Source of the DNA: Aedoeadaptatus ivorii
GTDB lineage: Bacteria; Bacillota; Clostridia; Tissierellales; Peptoniphilaceae
Assembly (NCBI RefSeq): GCF_030815095.1
Contig: NZ_JAUSWF010000007.1
Location: 62,001-126,000, forward strand
Direction: 5' to 3'
DNA length: 64,000 bases
Shown: positions 1 to 7,647 of the stretch, one piece after another
How the letters are laid out: each line of letters opens with the position of its first letter
How positions within the stretch are numbered: position 1 is the stretch's first letter
Translations under genes and position numbers: made by a program
The notes under the pieces: generated by a model
Seen by the model: the letters and a program-made list of their open reading frames with translations, nothing else
Databases searched by the model: none
What the model was told of the DNA's origin: nothing

Positions 1-702
1 CGCAGTTCCCGCACCGTGCCCTATCTCTCGAAGGTGACGGGCATCAATATCACCGAGCTCGCCACCAAGGTCATGCTGGGCCATAGCCTCAAAGACATGG
101 GATACGCCACCGGCATCGGCAAAAAAGCGGCCTATACCTGCGTCAAGATCCCCGTATTTTCGACCGAAAAACTCCACCGCGTCGAGGCCTCCCTCGGGCC
201 CGAAATGCGCTCCACCGGCGAGGTGCTGGGCGTCGGCGCTACCGAAGAAGAGGCGATGGCAAAGGGATTTTTGGCCGCCGGCATGGACATCGAGGACAAA
301 AAGCGGCGCATTTTATGTACCGTGCGCGACCGCGACAAACGGGAATTCGCCCCCATCGCCCGGGAAATGGACGCGCTGGGCTACGAATTTTACGCCACCG
401 AAGGCACCAAAGCCTATCTCGCCGATTTAGGCATCGACGCAAAGCTGGTGCGCCGCGTAGAGGAAGCGCCGCCCACCATGATCGACTATATTCGAGGCGG
501 CAAGATCCACATGGTCTTTAACACCCCCACCAAGGGCAACGACTCCAAGCGCGACGGATTTTTGATTCGTCGCACCAGCATCGAAAGCGATGTGGAGCTC
601 TTTACCAATCTCGACAAGGCGAAAGTGTTCGTCGAAACCCTAAAAGACAACCCCCTAAAAGAGGCGCTGCACGTATACGAACTCGACGACTATTCCATGT
701 AA
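1..702 (+). CDS. carB: Carbamoyl-phosphate synthase large subunit, C-terminal part (5' end outside window)
   Basis: Frame 1 is open from the first base and reads RSSRTVPYLSKVTG, the conserved segment of the second ATP-grasp half of CarB. The last 130 or so residues form the MGS-like regulatory domain, recognisable from the CTVRDRDKREFAPIAREM stretch and from FNTPTKG followed by an IRR motif. CarB makes carbamoyl phosphate from bicarbonate, glutamine-derived ammonia and two ATP for pyrimidine and arginine synthesis, and the MGS domain binds the allosteric effectors. The gene ends with TAA. Its partner carA would lie upstream, outside the window, so the effector and pathway cannot be decided here. 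Confidence 0.96.
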   Translation, partial: RSSRTVPYLSKVTGINITELATKVMLGHSLKDMGYATGIGKKAAYTCVKIPVFSTEKLHRVEASLGPEMRSTGEVLGVGATEEEAMAKGFLAAGMDIEDKKRRILCTVRDRDKREFAPIAREMDALGYEFYATEGTKAYLADLGIDAKLVRRVEEAPPTMIDYIRGGKIHMVFNTPTKGNDSKRDGFLIRRTSIESDVELFTNLDKAKVFVETLKDNPLKEALHVYELDDYSM

Positions 703-769
703 ATTGATTGACTTTTCATAAAGTCGGGTAAAATCCCGATAGTTGATTCTATGAAAAGGAGCGTGGAAT

Positions 770-2245
770 ATGCGAATCGGTATCGTAAGAGATGTATCTC
801 AGATTCATCGAAAAACAGAAGAAGCGGCCCTCGCGGAACAAAGTTATCAAGACGATGTGGTAGAATCCGTCACCGCCGCCCTGAAAGATAAGTACGACGT
901 CATCGATTACGTCTTCGACGAGCACCTTTTGGACAAACTCGCGGAAGACAAGATCGACCTGGTCTTTAATTTGGCAAACGGCCGGGAGGACATCAACGAC
1001 CGCACCGAACTGCCGAGCCTCTTAAAACAGGCGGGCATCCCCCACACCGGATCCGGTGCCATGGGCCACGGCGTGGCCGACGACAAGGCGCTCGCCACCG
1101 CCGTCCTCGCCCGAAACGGCATCGCCCACCCCGAGACCGTCGTCCTCGAATCCCCGGTGGATTTGGCGCGCCTGGCGCCCAAGTATCCCGTACTCGTAAA
1201 GCCCAACAACGAAGGTTCGAGCCGCGGCATCGGCGACGACGCCGTGGTTCGTAGCGACGAGGAATTGTTCCGATTGGTGCGCAAGATGTTCGCCTACAAC
1301 GACAAACTCCTGGTGACCGAATATATCGAGGGCAAAGAAGTGACCGTCGGCGTCATCGGAAACGGCGCAGATGTGGAAGTTCTTCCCGCGGTAGAAGTCG
1401 ACTTTTCGAATGTCTCCGGCAATCGGGAAAAGATCTTCAGCTTCGAGGTCAAACACGAGGACGATGTGGAATACCACGTGCCCGCGCGCTTAAGCGGCGC
1501 GGAACGAAAGACCGTCGAAGAGACCGCGGAAAAGGCATTCGAGCTGCTGCAGATCCGAGACTACTGCCGCGTGGACATGCGCATTCGGGACGGCAAGGCC
1601 TATGTTCTCGAGGTCAACGCCTTGGCGGGTCTGCACCCCGAAAGCTCCGACATCATAAAAATGGCGAAGGCGGCGGGCTACTCCTACGACGCCTTTATCC
1701 AAAAACTCGCGGAAATCGCCATTGCGCGAGAGGGCCTTACCGATAATGGAAAGGCAAACGACGCGCAGGATATTGCGAAACAGCGCGCCGAAGAAAACCG
1801 CCTCGCCCGCAAAAACGCCGAAGCGGCCTTTGCCAACCGGCCCGATCAAAAGGCGAAGCGTGCCTACGAAGGCGCCAAGGACTCCGTGCGCGCCACCCGC
1901 GACGAACTCGAGCGGCGCGGCAAAGAGGCGTATCACAGCATCGAGCACGGCTACGAGCTGAACAAAGAGCGCTGGGAAGAGGAATACCGACGGGGACTCA
2001 AAGATGTGCGCGATAAGCGCGACCAGGCCGTAGACTATCTTAAAGACGCGGCGAACGAGACCCCCGTGCGCGCGGCGGGACCGGGCTGGGCGCCCTACGG
2101 AAGCGGCTACCCGGCACAAGAACAGCCGCAGCAGCCGCAAAACGCGCCTTCCTACGCGTCCGATTCCGACGCGAGATACCGGGCACTCGAAGCGCGCATT
2201 CACGCACTGGAAGAGCGCATCCGCATTTTGGAACAGCGCAGATAA
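770..2245 (+). CDS. D-Ala-D-Ala ligase-like ATP-grasp protein with long helical C-terminal tail
   Basis: Residues 1 to about 330 form an ATP-grasp ligase of the D-Ala-D-Ala ligase superfamily: KPNNEGSSRGIG is the ATP-binding loop, and DMRIRDGKAYVLEVN followed by GLHPESSD is the metal and substrate site. The N-terminus lacks the usual Ddl serine motif, and the substrate loop differs from EINTLPG, so this may not be a true Ddl. Residues 340-440 are a charged, helix-rich Ala/Arg/Glu/Lys segment. Then comes a Gly/Pro/Gln-rich linker and a terminal heptad coiled coil (ALEARIHALEERIRILEQ). RBS AAAAGGAG precedes the ATG. A weak promoter (TTGACT, 15-bp spacer, TAAAAT) lies at 708-734. The substrate is unknown; a peptide or amino-acid ligase is inferred. 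Confidence 0.8.
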   Translation: MRIGIVRDVSQIHRKTEEAALAEQSYQDDVVESVTAALKDKYDVIDYVFDEHLLDKLAEDKIDLVFNLANGREDINDRTELPSLLKQAGIPHTGSGAMGHGVADDKALATAVLARNGIAHPETVVLESPVDLARLAPKYPVLVKPNNEGSSRGIGDDAVVRSDEELFRLVRKMFAYNDKLLVTEYIEGKEVTVGVIGNGADVEVLPAVEVDFSNVSGNREKIFSFEVKHEDDVEYHVPARLSGAERKTVEETAEKAFELLQIRDYCRVDMRIRDGKAYVLEVNALAGLHPESSDIIKMAKAAGYSYDAFIQKLAEIAIAREGLTDNGKANDAQDIAKQRAEENRLARKNAEAAFANRPDQKAKRAYEGAKDSVRATRDELERRGKEAYHSIEHGYELNKERWEEEYRRGLKDVRDKRDQAVDYLKDAANETPVRAAGPGWAPYGSGYPAQEQPQQPQNAPSYASDSDARYRALEARIHALEERIRILEQRR

Positions 2246-2259
2246 CGAGAAGAGAAAAG

Positions 2260-2282
2260 GACGCCTTCGGGCGTCTTTTTTT
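2260..2282 (+). terminator. Intrinsic terminator of the ATP-grasp gene
   Basis: GACGCC-TTC-GGGCGTC hairpin followed directly by a run of T, 15 bases after the stop codon. Confidence 0.9.
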
Positions 2283-2289
2283 GTTGCGT

Positions 2290-2318
2290 TTGTCCTTTGG
2301 CGCGGAGTTCGGTATACT
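2290..2318 (+). promoter_or_regulatory. Sigma-A promoter of thiW
   Basis: TTGTCC, 17-bp spacer, TATACT. A short GCGGG/CCCGC hairpin sits in the leader before the start codon. No TPP aptamer is present here. Confidence 0.75.
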
Positions 2319-2360
2319 GAGAAAAACGCGGGGCAAAACCCGCACGAAATCGGAGGAAGT

Positions 2361-2837
2361 ATGGAAAAAACGACCCAAAAAATCGTGCTGACCGGGGTAA
2401 TGACCGCCGTCTCCGTCAGCCTATCTACCATGGTGGTCTTTCCCAATATGGCGCCCTTTCAGCACTGCATCAATGTCATCGGCGCCGTGGTATTGGGACC
2501 GAAGTACAATTTTCTCTGCGCCCTCTTGACCGGCCTGATCCGCATGGGCATGGGCAAGCCCTTTACGGCGGTAACCGGCGCCGTAGTGGGGGCGCTGTTG
2601 AGCGCGCTTTTGTACCGGCGATTCCGCCGCATCGGCGCGGCATGGATCGGCGAAGTCATCGGCACGGGCATTTTGAGTGCGATCCTGAGCTATCCCTTTA
2701 TGAAATACCTCTTCGGGCTCGATCTCGGCAGTCCCTTTTACTACATCCCCTTTTTTGTGCCCTCTGCGGCCGTGGGCGCCTCCATCGGCGCGGCGGTACT
2801 GGTGGGGCTCATCTCTTCCGGTGCCATACGGCGTTAA
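2361..2837 (+). CDS. thiW: ECF transporter S component ThiW (thiazole precursor uptake)
   Basis: This 158-residue hydrophobic protein has about five to six membrane segments. It carries the signature of the ThiW family: FPNMAPFQHCINVIGAVVLGP, then LLTGLIRMGMG, then IGEVIGTGILSAILSYP. ThiW proteins are substrate-binding subunits of energy-coupling factor transporters and are assigned, mainly from genome context, to the thiazole moiety of thiamine. That fits the thiamine pathway at 24776-32830, in particular the hydroxyethylthiazole kinase gene thiM. It has no dedicated ATPases, so it probably docks to the EcfA1/A2/T module at 4389-6857. RBS GGAGG lies before the ATG. The gene has its own promoter and no visible riboswitch. 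Confidence 0.85.
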   Translation: MEKTTQKIVLTGVMTAVSVSLSTMVVFPNMAPFQHCINVIGAVVLGPKYNFLCALLTGLIRMGMGKPFTAVTGAVVGALLSALLYRRFRRIGAAWIGEVIGTGILSAILSYPFMKYLFGLDLGSPFYYIPFFVPSAAVGASIGAAVLVGLISSGAIRR

Positions 2838-2873
2838 GGCGAGGTAAAATTCTTGCGATCGGCAGAAAAGTCG

Positions 2874-2901
2874 TTGCAAAATCCCGATCGTCTGCTATAC
2901 T
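2874..2901 (+). promoter_or_regulatory. Sigma-A promoter of the trpP T-box leader
   Basis: TTGCAA, 16-bp spacer, TATACT, immediately upstream of the T-box RNA. Confidence 0.75.
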
Positions 2902-2919
2902 GTAAGTAATCCTAAACAA

Positions 2920-3170
2920 TATGAAAACGACGAACAGAAGTAAGTAGCGTCAGGGGATCCTCTCAGAGAACCGGTGGTGGGTGCGAACCGGCGAGGCAAC
3001 CGAGCGCGAATGGGTCTGTGAGTGCAAAGTGAATTGAGTATCTGCGCCGGTTCTCCCGTTATCGAGATAGGATATGTTAGTATCTAAACAGAGATGCGTC
3101 GCTTTGCGACGTCACTAGGATGGCACCGCGAATTTACCATTTGCTCCTAAACCGGGCAAGTGGTTTTTTT
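2920..3170 (+). promoter_or_regulatory. T-box riboswitch, tryptophan specific (UGG specifier)
   Basis: The leader carries the T-box hallmarks in order. A stem I start (GAACAGAAGTAAGTAGCG) comes first. The distal arm contains AGAGAACCGGTGGTGGGTGC. The specifier context GAA-TGG-GTC puts the Trp codon at 3011-3013. The conserved T-box AGGATGGCACCGCG lies at 3117-3130. A terminator follows: ACCATTTGC pairs with GCAAGTGGT, then a T run (3136-3169). Uncharged tRNA-Trp would bind the specifier and the T-box and favour antitermination. The downstream gene is a tryptophan transporter, which independently agrees with the specifier. Confidence 0.95.
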
Positions 3171-3192
3171 AGTGCCGAGAAAAGGAGAAATT

Positions 3193-3702
3193 ATGAAGAC
3201 GAAGACATTGGTACAGGGCGCGATCTTTATCGCATTGGGCACGATGTTACACTATGTGGTTCCCGGATTTTTTAACGGAATGAAACCGGATTTTATGTTG
3301 TTTTTTATGATCGCCTTTGTACTGATCTACCCCGATGTGAAAAGCGCCCTCGCCATGGGCGTCGCCATGGGGATGATGGCGGCGGTTACCACCCAATTTC
3401 CCGGGGGACAGCTGCCGAGTCTGATCGATAAGATCATCACCGCCTTGGCGGTAATGGCCATGGCACGGGTATTTCCCGAGGCGGGGGTCGTTAAAAAGGC
3501 ATTGGTCTACTTCTTGGCGACCATGGTGAGCGGTACCATCTTCCTCGCCTCCGCTATGTTTTTGGTGGGACTGCCCGGCGGTGCGCCCTTCGGCGCCATG
3601 TTTGCGGCGGTGGTCCTTCCCACGGCGGTCCTCACCGGCGTTTGCGGCGTCGTCTTCGAAAAAGTCGTCGCCGTTCATTTTCGGCACAGTCGTATACGGT
3701 AA
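3193..3702 (+). CDS. trpP: Tryptophan transporter TrpP family
   Basis: This 169-residue membrane protein matches the TrpP (YhaG) family: LHYVVPGFFNGMKPDFMLFF near the N-terminus and TQFPGGQLPSLIDK in the middle, with about five membrane segments. TrpP takes up tryptophan. It belongs to the same broad fold group as ECF S components, so use of the shared ECF module is possible but unproven. The ATG at 3193 is preceded by AAAGGAG. An in-frame GTG further upstream lies inside the terminator of the T-box and is rejected. Expression should rise when charged tRNA-Trp is low. Confidence 0.88.
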   Translation: MKTKTLVQGAIFIALGTMLHYVVPGFFNGMKPDFMLFFMIAFVLIYPDVKSALAMGVAMGMMAAVTTQFPGGQLPSLIDKIITALAVMAMARVFPEAGVVKKALVYFLATMVSGTIFLASAMFLVGLPGGAPFGAMFAAVVLPTAVLTGVCGVVFEKVVAVHFRHSRIR

Positions 3703-3708
3703 GGAAGC

Positions 3709-3750
3709 GGGAGCGAGCGGAGGATAACTTCGATACTCGCTCCCTTTTTT
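3709..3750 (+). terminator. Intrinsic terminator of trpP
   Basis: GGGAGCGAG pairs perfectly with CTCGCTCCC across an 18-base loop, followed by TTTTTT. Confidence 0.85.
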
Positions 3751-3800
3751 GAGCGACCGTCTGCCCTCACTTTTATGTCTTTTGCGTGGAGAAGGAAAAA

Positions 3801-4277
3801 GAAACGTCGCGCGTTTCGGCGGTGGTTTCTCCGGTCGTCTTCTCTAGGGAAAGAGATTCTTCGACTCGGAACAAAGTTCCTCGCTCAGAATGACAATAGG
3901 GAGCGATCGTGAATAATGATTTTGTCATCCTGAGCGGAGCCGACAGGAGGAGTCGAAGGATCTCAAGTAAGCTATTGCGGGTCGATAGGTTGCACGGTGG
4001 CTATTGCGTGTCTTGTTGCCCGACAAGAGAAAAGACGTCGTGCGTTTCGGCGGTGGTTTCTCCGATCTTTTTTTCTAGAGAACGAGATTCTTCGACTCGG
4101 AACAAAGTTCCTCGCTCAGAATGACAATAGGGAGCGATCGTGAATAATGATTTTGTCATCCTGAGCGGAGCGCAGCGGAGTCGAACGGATCTCCGTCGGC
4201 TATTGCGGGTCGATAGGTTGCACGGTGGCTATTGCGTGTCTTGTTGCCCGACAAGGAAAAGAAACGTCGTACGTTTC
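3801..4277 (+). repeat. Tandem intergenic repeat, two full ~230-bp units plus a partial third
   Basis: Unit 1 starts near 3801 and unit 2 near 4031, and a partial third begins at 4261. Each unit holds: a GAAACG...CGTTTC mini-hairpin and GGCGGTGGTTTCTCC; a large imperfect inverted repeat (3853-3964 and 4084-4193) with arms GAGATTCTTCGACTCGG and GAGTCGAAGGATCTC around TTGTCATCCTGAGCG; and a conserved tail (CTATTGCGGGTCGATAGG). The inverted arms would fold into a long RNA or DNA hairpin. Short ORFs beginning MNNDFVILSG in each unit are artefacts of the repeat. This block explains the otherwise gene-free stretch 3751-4388. A related copy is at 10386. Confidence 0.85.
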
Positions 4278-4317
4278 TGCACATCTTCTATGACAATCGC
4301 GGGGGATTGCGAAACCG

Positions 4318-4347
4318 TTGAGGGAAAGGCCTGCGATATGGTATAGT
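4318..4347 (+). promoter_or_regulatory. Candidate promoter of ecfA1-ecfA2-ecfT-truA
   Basis: TTGAGG, 18-bp spacer, TATAGT, ending about 40 bases before the ecfA1 start. Confidence 0.5.
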
Positions 4348-4388
4348 AAATAGGTTAAAATGCTTGTTTGTATGCGTAAGGAGCATTT

Positions 4389-5222
4389 ATGTTAGAGATA
4401 CAGAACCTGGAATTTAAATACGAGGGCGCCGATGTAAACGCCGTCGACGGCGTCACCCTTTCGGTAGAAAAAGGGGAGTTCGTCGCCGTACTGGGGCACA
4501 ACGGCAGCGGCAAGTCCACCATGGCAAAGTGCATCAACGGCCTCTACACGCCCACCGCCGGGGATGTGATCGTCGACGGCATGAACACCAAAGACGAAGA
4601 GGAGATCTGGAACATTCGCGCGCGGGCGGGGATGGTCTTTCAAAATCCCGACAACCAGATCGTCGCCACAGTGGTAGAAGAAGACGTGGCCTTCGGCGCC
4701 GAAAACTTGGGCATCGAGCGCGAGGAAATGCGCCGTCGCGTCGACTACGCCTTAAAGGCGGTAGAGATGTACGACCGCCGCTTCGACCAACCGCACCAAC
4801 TCTCGGGCGGGCAGAAGCAGCGGGTCGCCATCGCGGGGATCCTCGCCATGAACCCCGACTATATCGTGCTCGACGAGCCCACCGCCATGCTCGACCCCGT
4901 GGGGCGGCGCGAGGTCATGGATACGATTCTTCGCCTCAATCGGGAGCAGAATAAGACCGTGCTTCTCATCACCCACTTTATGGACGAGGCGGTGCTCGCC
5001 GATCGGGTGGTGGTGATGGAAAAGGGCCGCGTGCTCTTGGAAGGCGCGCCGCATACGGTATTCGACGAGGTAGAGACCATGAAGCGCATCGGGCTCGACG
5101 TGCCGCAGGTCACCGAACTCGCCTACCGGCTCAAGCAGCGGGGGATTCCCCTGCCTGCGGGAATACTCACAAGAGAGGAGTTTGTAGAAGCCCTATGTCG
5201 CGTCTCAGCATCCGAAATGTAA
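4389..5222 (+). CDS. ecfA1: ECF transporter ATPase EcfA1
   Basis: This 277-residue ABC ATPase has Walker A GHNGSGKST, Q-loop VFQNPDNQIV (the FQNPDNQ form is typical of ECF ATPases), signature LSGGQKQRVAIAG, Walker B YIVLDEPTAMLDP and the H-loop ITHFMDEA. It pairs with EcfA2 and EcfT to energise interchangeable S components that take up vitamins. RBS AAGGAG precedes the ATG. The gene overlaps ecfA2 by 28 bases, so the two are translationally linked. Candidate S-component clients in the window are ThiW (2361), the PanT-like protein (36541) and perhaps TrpP. Confidence 0.95.
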   Translation: MLEIQNLEFKYEGADVNAVDGVTLSVEKGEFVAVLGHNGSGKSTMAKCINGLYTPTAGDVIVDGMNTKDEEEIWNIRARAGMVFQNPDNQIVATVVEEDVAFGAENLGIEREEMRRRVDYALKAVEMYDRRFDQPHQLSGGQKQRVAIAGILAMNPDYIVLDEPTAMLDPVGRREVMDTILRLNREQNKTVLLITHFMDEAVLADRVVVMEKGRVLLEGAPHTVFDEVETMKRIGLDVPQVTELAYRLKQRGIPLPAGILTREEFVEALCRVSASEM

Positions 5223-6058
5223 GCTATATCTACAACGAGGGCATGCCCTTTGAAAAAGTCGCCTTAAAAGACATCAACCTCGACATCGAAAAGGACGAGT
5301 TTATCGGCCTGATCGGCCATACTGGAAGCGGCAAGTCGACTTTGGTGCAGCATCTAAACGGGCTCTATGCGCCCACGCGGGGCGAAATTCTCTACGACGG
5401 CATCGACTACCGTAAGAAAGGCAAAAAGCTCTCCGCCCTGCGGCAAAAGGTGGGCCTGGTGTTTCAGTATCCCGAGTACCAACTCTTCGAGGAGACGGTC
5501 ATCAAGGACATCGCCTTTGGCGCGAAAAACCTAGGTCTCGGCGACGAGGAAGTGGATCGGCGGGTCCGAAGCGCCATGGCGCGGGTGGGACTTTCGTACG
5601 ACGAGATCGGCGAAGAGAGTCCCTTCTCCCTCTCCGGCGGGCAAAAGCGGCGGGTCGCCATTGCGGGGATCCTCGCCATGGAACCCGAGGTCCTGGTGCT
5701 CGACGAGCCCACCGCGGGCCTCGACCCCCACGGCAGCCGGGAGATTCTCGAGGAGATCCGCGGCATTTTCGAGACCACGGACACGACCATTGTCTTCGTA
5801 TCCCATAGCATGGAGGAGGTGGCGCGCCTCGCCACGCGGCTGATCGTGATGGATCACGGCGAGGTAAAAATGGACGGCACGCCACGGGAACTCTTTGCCC
5901 GGGAAGAAGAACTCCGCGCCATGGGACTGGGCGTGCCCCAGGTACGAAGTGCCATGGGAAAATTGGTGCAAGCGGGCATCCCCGTCGACGAGAACTGCAT
6001 TACCGTCGAGGAGGCATTCGAAGAAATCGAAAGGTGGTGGGAAAAGACCCATGCTTAA
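5195..6058 (+). CDS. ecfA2: ECF transporter ATPase EcfA2
   Basis: This 287-residue ABC ATPase has Walker A GHTGSGKST, Q-loop VFQYPEYQLFEET (the YPEYQLFEET form marks EcfA2), signature LSGGQKRRVAIAG, Walker B VLVLDEPTAGLDP and H-loop VSHSMEEVA. It forms the heterodimeric ATPase with EcfA1 on the cytoplasmic face. The ATG lies inside the end of ecfA1. Its own 3' end overlaps ecfT by 8 bases, which is the usual layout of the ecfA1-ecfA2-ecfT module. Confidence 0.95.
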   Translation: MSRLSIRNVSYIYNEGMPFEKVALKDINLDIEKDEFIGLIGHTGSGKSTLVQHLNGLYAPTRGEILYDGIDYRKKGKKLSALRQKVGLVFQYPEYQLFEETVIKDIAFGAKNLGLGDEEVDRRVRSAMARVGLSYDEIGEESPFSLSGGQKRRVAIAGILAMEPEVLVLDEPTAGLDPHGSREILEEIRGIFETTDTTIVFVSHSMEEVARLATRLIVMDHGEVKMDGTPRELFAREEELRAMGLGVPQVRSAMGKLVQAGIPVDENCITVEEAFEEIERWWEKTHA

Positions 6059-6857
6059 AGACATAACCATCGGCCAGTATTTCCCCGCCGAATCCCCGGT
6101 ACACAGCCTGGATCCGCGGTTTAAGATCCTGATCATGACGCTGTTTATCGTGAGCCTGTTTTTTATCAATGCCTATTCGCCCTATGTCCTGGTGGCGGCA
6201 TGGCTGATCCTTACCATTATCGCGGCAAAGATACCGGTGAAGCTCGTGGTAAAGGGCCTCAAGCCCTTGCGCATGATCCTTATCTTCACCTTTATTATGA
6301 ACCTGTTTTTTATCCCCGGTACCGAGATCTTCCGCTTCGGCTTTTTACGCATCACCGAAGAGGGTCTCAACCAGGCGATCTTTATGGGGATCCGACTGGT
6401 ACTCTTGGTGTTGGGCACGAGCCTGTTGACCCTTACCACCTCGGCCCTGGAACTCACCGAAGGGATTGAAAAGCTCTTGACCCCCCTAAAGCGCGTGGGC
6501 TTTCCCGCCCATGCCATCGCCATGATGATTACCATCGCGCTGCGCTTTATTCCCACCTTGATCGACGAGACCGACAAGATTATGAAGGCGCAGATGGCGC
6601 GGGGAGCGGACTTCGAGTCGGGGAATATTCTCGAGCGGGCAAAGAATCTGATTCCGCTTCTGGTGCCTTTGATCCTAAACGCCCTCAGGCGTGCGGAAGA
6701 GCTGGCGACGGCGATGGAAAGCCGCTGCTATCGGGGCGATGAAAACCGCACCAAGCTCAATCCGCTGGAGGTCACCTCCACCGACTGGATCTATTTTGTC
6801 GGCAACAGCGCGTTTTTGATCCTCGTCTGCGCCCTTCGCATCTTCCCCTTGCCATGA
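6051..6857 (+). CDS. ecfT: ECF transporter transmembrane coupling protein EcfT
   Basis: This 268-residue integral membrane protein starts MLKDITIGQYFPAESPVHSLDPR, a canonical EcfT N-terminus (QY...S..H.LDPR). It has several membrane segments and the two coupling motifs near MKAQMARGADFESG and LATAMESRCY, of the AxxARG/AxExRC type, which grip the ATPase grooves. The ATG at 6051 overlaps the ecfA2 stop. A longer frame from 5895 reads through ecfA2 coding sequence and is rejected. The last bases, ATGA, also form the truA start. Confidence 0.94.
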   Translation: MLKDITIGQYFPAESPVHSLDPRFKILIMTLFIVSLFFINAYSPYVLVAAWLILTIIAAKIPVKLVVKGLKPLRMILIFTFIMNLFFIPGTEIFRFGFLRITEEGLNQAIFMGIRLVLLVLGTSLLTLTTSALELTEGIEKLLTPLKRVGFPAHAIAMMITIALRFIPTLIDETDKIMKAQMARGADFESGNILERAKNLIPLLVPLILNALRRAEELATAMESRCYRGDENRTKLNPLEVTSTDWIYFVGNSAFLILVCALRIFPLP

Positions 6858-7597
6858 GAAATATTTTACTCACCATCGCCTACGACGGCACGGATTTTCA
6901 CGGCTATCAGGACCAGCGGCCCAAGCTGCTGCGCACCGTAGAAGGACTATTGCGCGAGGCACTGGAGGCGACCGTGGGGCACGAGGTGCGCCTGCAATCG
7001 GCGGGAAGGACCGATAAGGGCGTGCACGCCATGGGGCAGCGGGCGAACTTCCGCGCCGACACCGCCATCGATCTGGGGAATTTCCCCAAAGTGGTGAACT
7101 ACCATTTGCCCAAGGATCTGAGCATTGTACGGGCGCAGGCGGTGCCCGATGATTTTCACGCCCGCTACGGGGCCAAGCGCAAGCACTACCGCTACCGCAT
7201 CTACAACCGGCGAAATCGCAACGGATTTTTGGACCGCGCCCACACCCATATGCCCTTTCCGCTCGATGCCGATGCCATGGAAGCGGCGCTTCAGAAGATC
7301 GTCGGCGAGCACGATTTCAGCGCCTTCGAGGGGCGTTACGCATCGCCGGCGAACCCGGTGCGCGCCATTGACGAGATTCGGCTCGTGCGGCGGGGCGATT
7401 TTATCGAAGTCGACTTCTACGCCATGAGTTTTCTCAAAAACCAAATCCGCATCATTATGGGCTGTGCCATGGAAATCGGGCGGGGACTGAAACCCGTCGA
7501 CGCCCTCTACAACGCCACGCTGACCAAAAATCGGGGCGATTTGGGGCCCACGGCGCCGGCACAGGGGCTTATCCTCATGGACATCCAATACACATAA
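6854..7597 (+). CDS. truA: tRNA pseudouridine synthase A
   Basis: This 247-residue TruA converts uridines 38-40 in the anticodon stem of many tRNAs to pseudouridine. The catalytic Asp lies in SAGRTDKGVHAMGQ. The N-terminal IAYDGTDFHGYQ and the later HDFSAFEG and SFLKNQIRIIMG blocks are family signatures. It overlaps ecfT by four bases (ATGA). The ecfA-ecfA-ecfT-truA order is widely conserved in Firmicutes. Confidence 0.96.
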   Translation: MRNILLTIAYDGTDFHGYQDQRPKLLRTVEGLLREALEATVGHEVRLQSAGRTDKGVHAMGQRANFRADTAIDLGNFPKVVNYHLPKDLSIVRAQAVPDDFHARYGAKRKHYRYRIYNRRNRNGFLDRAHTHMPFPLDADAMEAALQKIVGEHDFSAFEGRYASPANPVRAIDEIRLVRRGDFIEVDFYAMSFLKNQIRIIMGCAMEIGRGLKPVDALYNATLTKNRGDLGPTAPAQGLILMDIQYT

Positions 7598-7602
7598 TCA
7601 TC

Positions 7603-7628
7603 GTCGGCGGCCATCCGCCGGCTTTTTT
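7603..7628 (+). terminator. Intrinsic terminator of the ecf-truA operon
   Basis: GTCGGCGG-CCAT-CCGCCGGC hairpin followed by seven T. Confidence 0.88.
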
Positions 7629-7647
7629 TATTTGAAAGGAGGCGCTT

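Noticed and set aside
1490..2446. 318-residue minus-strand ORF opposite the ATP-grasp gene
   Set aside because: It crosses a terminator and the thiW promoter, and composition is that of a complementary-strand shadow.
3909..4346. Small ORFs starting MNNDFVILSG (71 and 68 residues) and a like one at 10442
   Set aside because: They lie wholly within copies of the intergenic repeat, share its inverted arms, lack a proper RBS and are not protein-like.
5895..6050. Longer start of ecfT
   Set aside because: Runs in another frame of ecfA2; EcfT homology begins at MLKDITIGQYFP.
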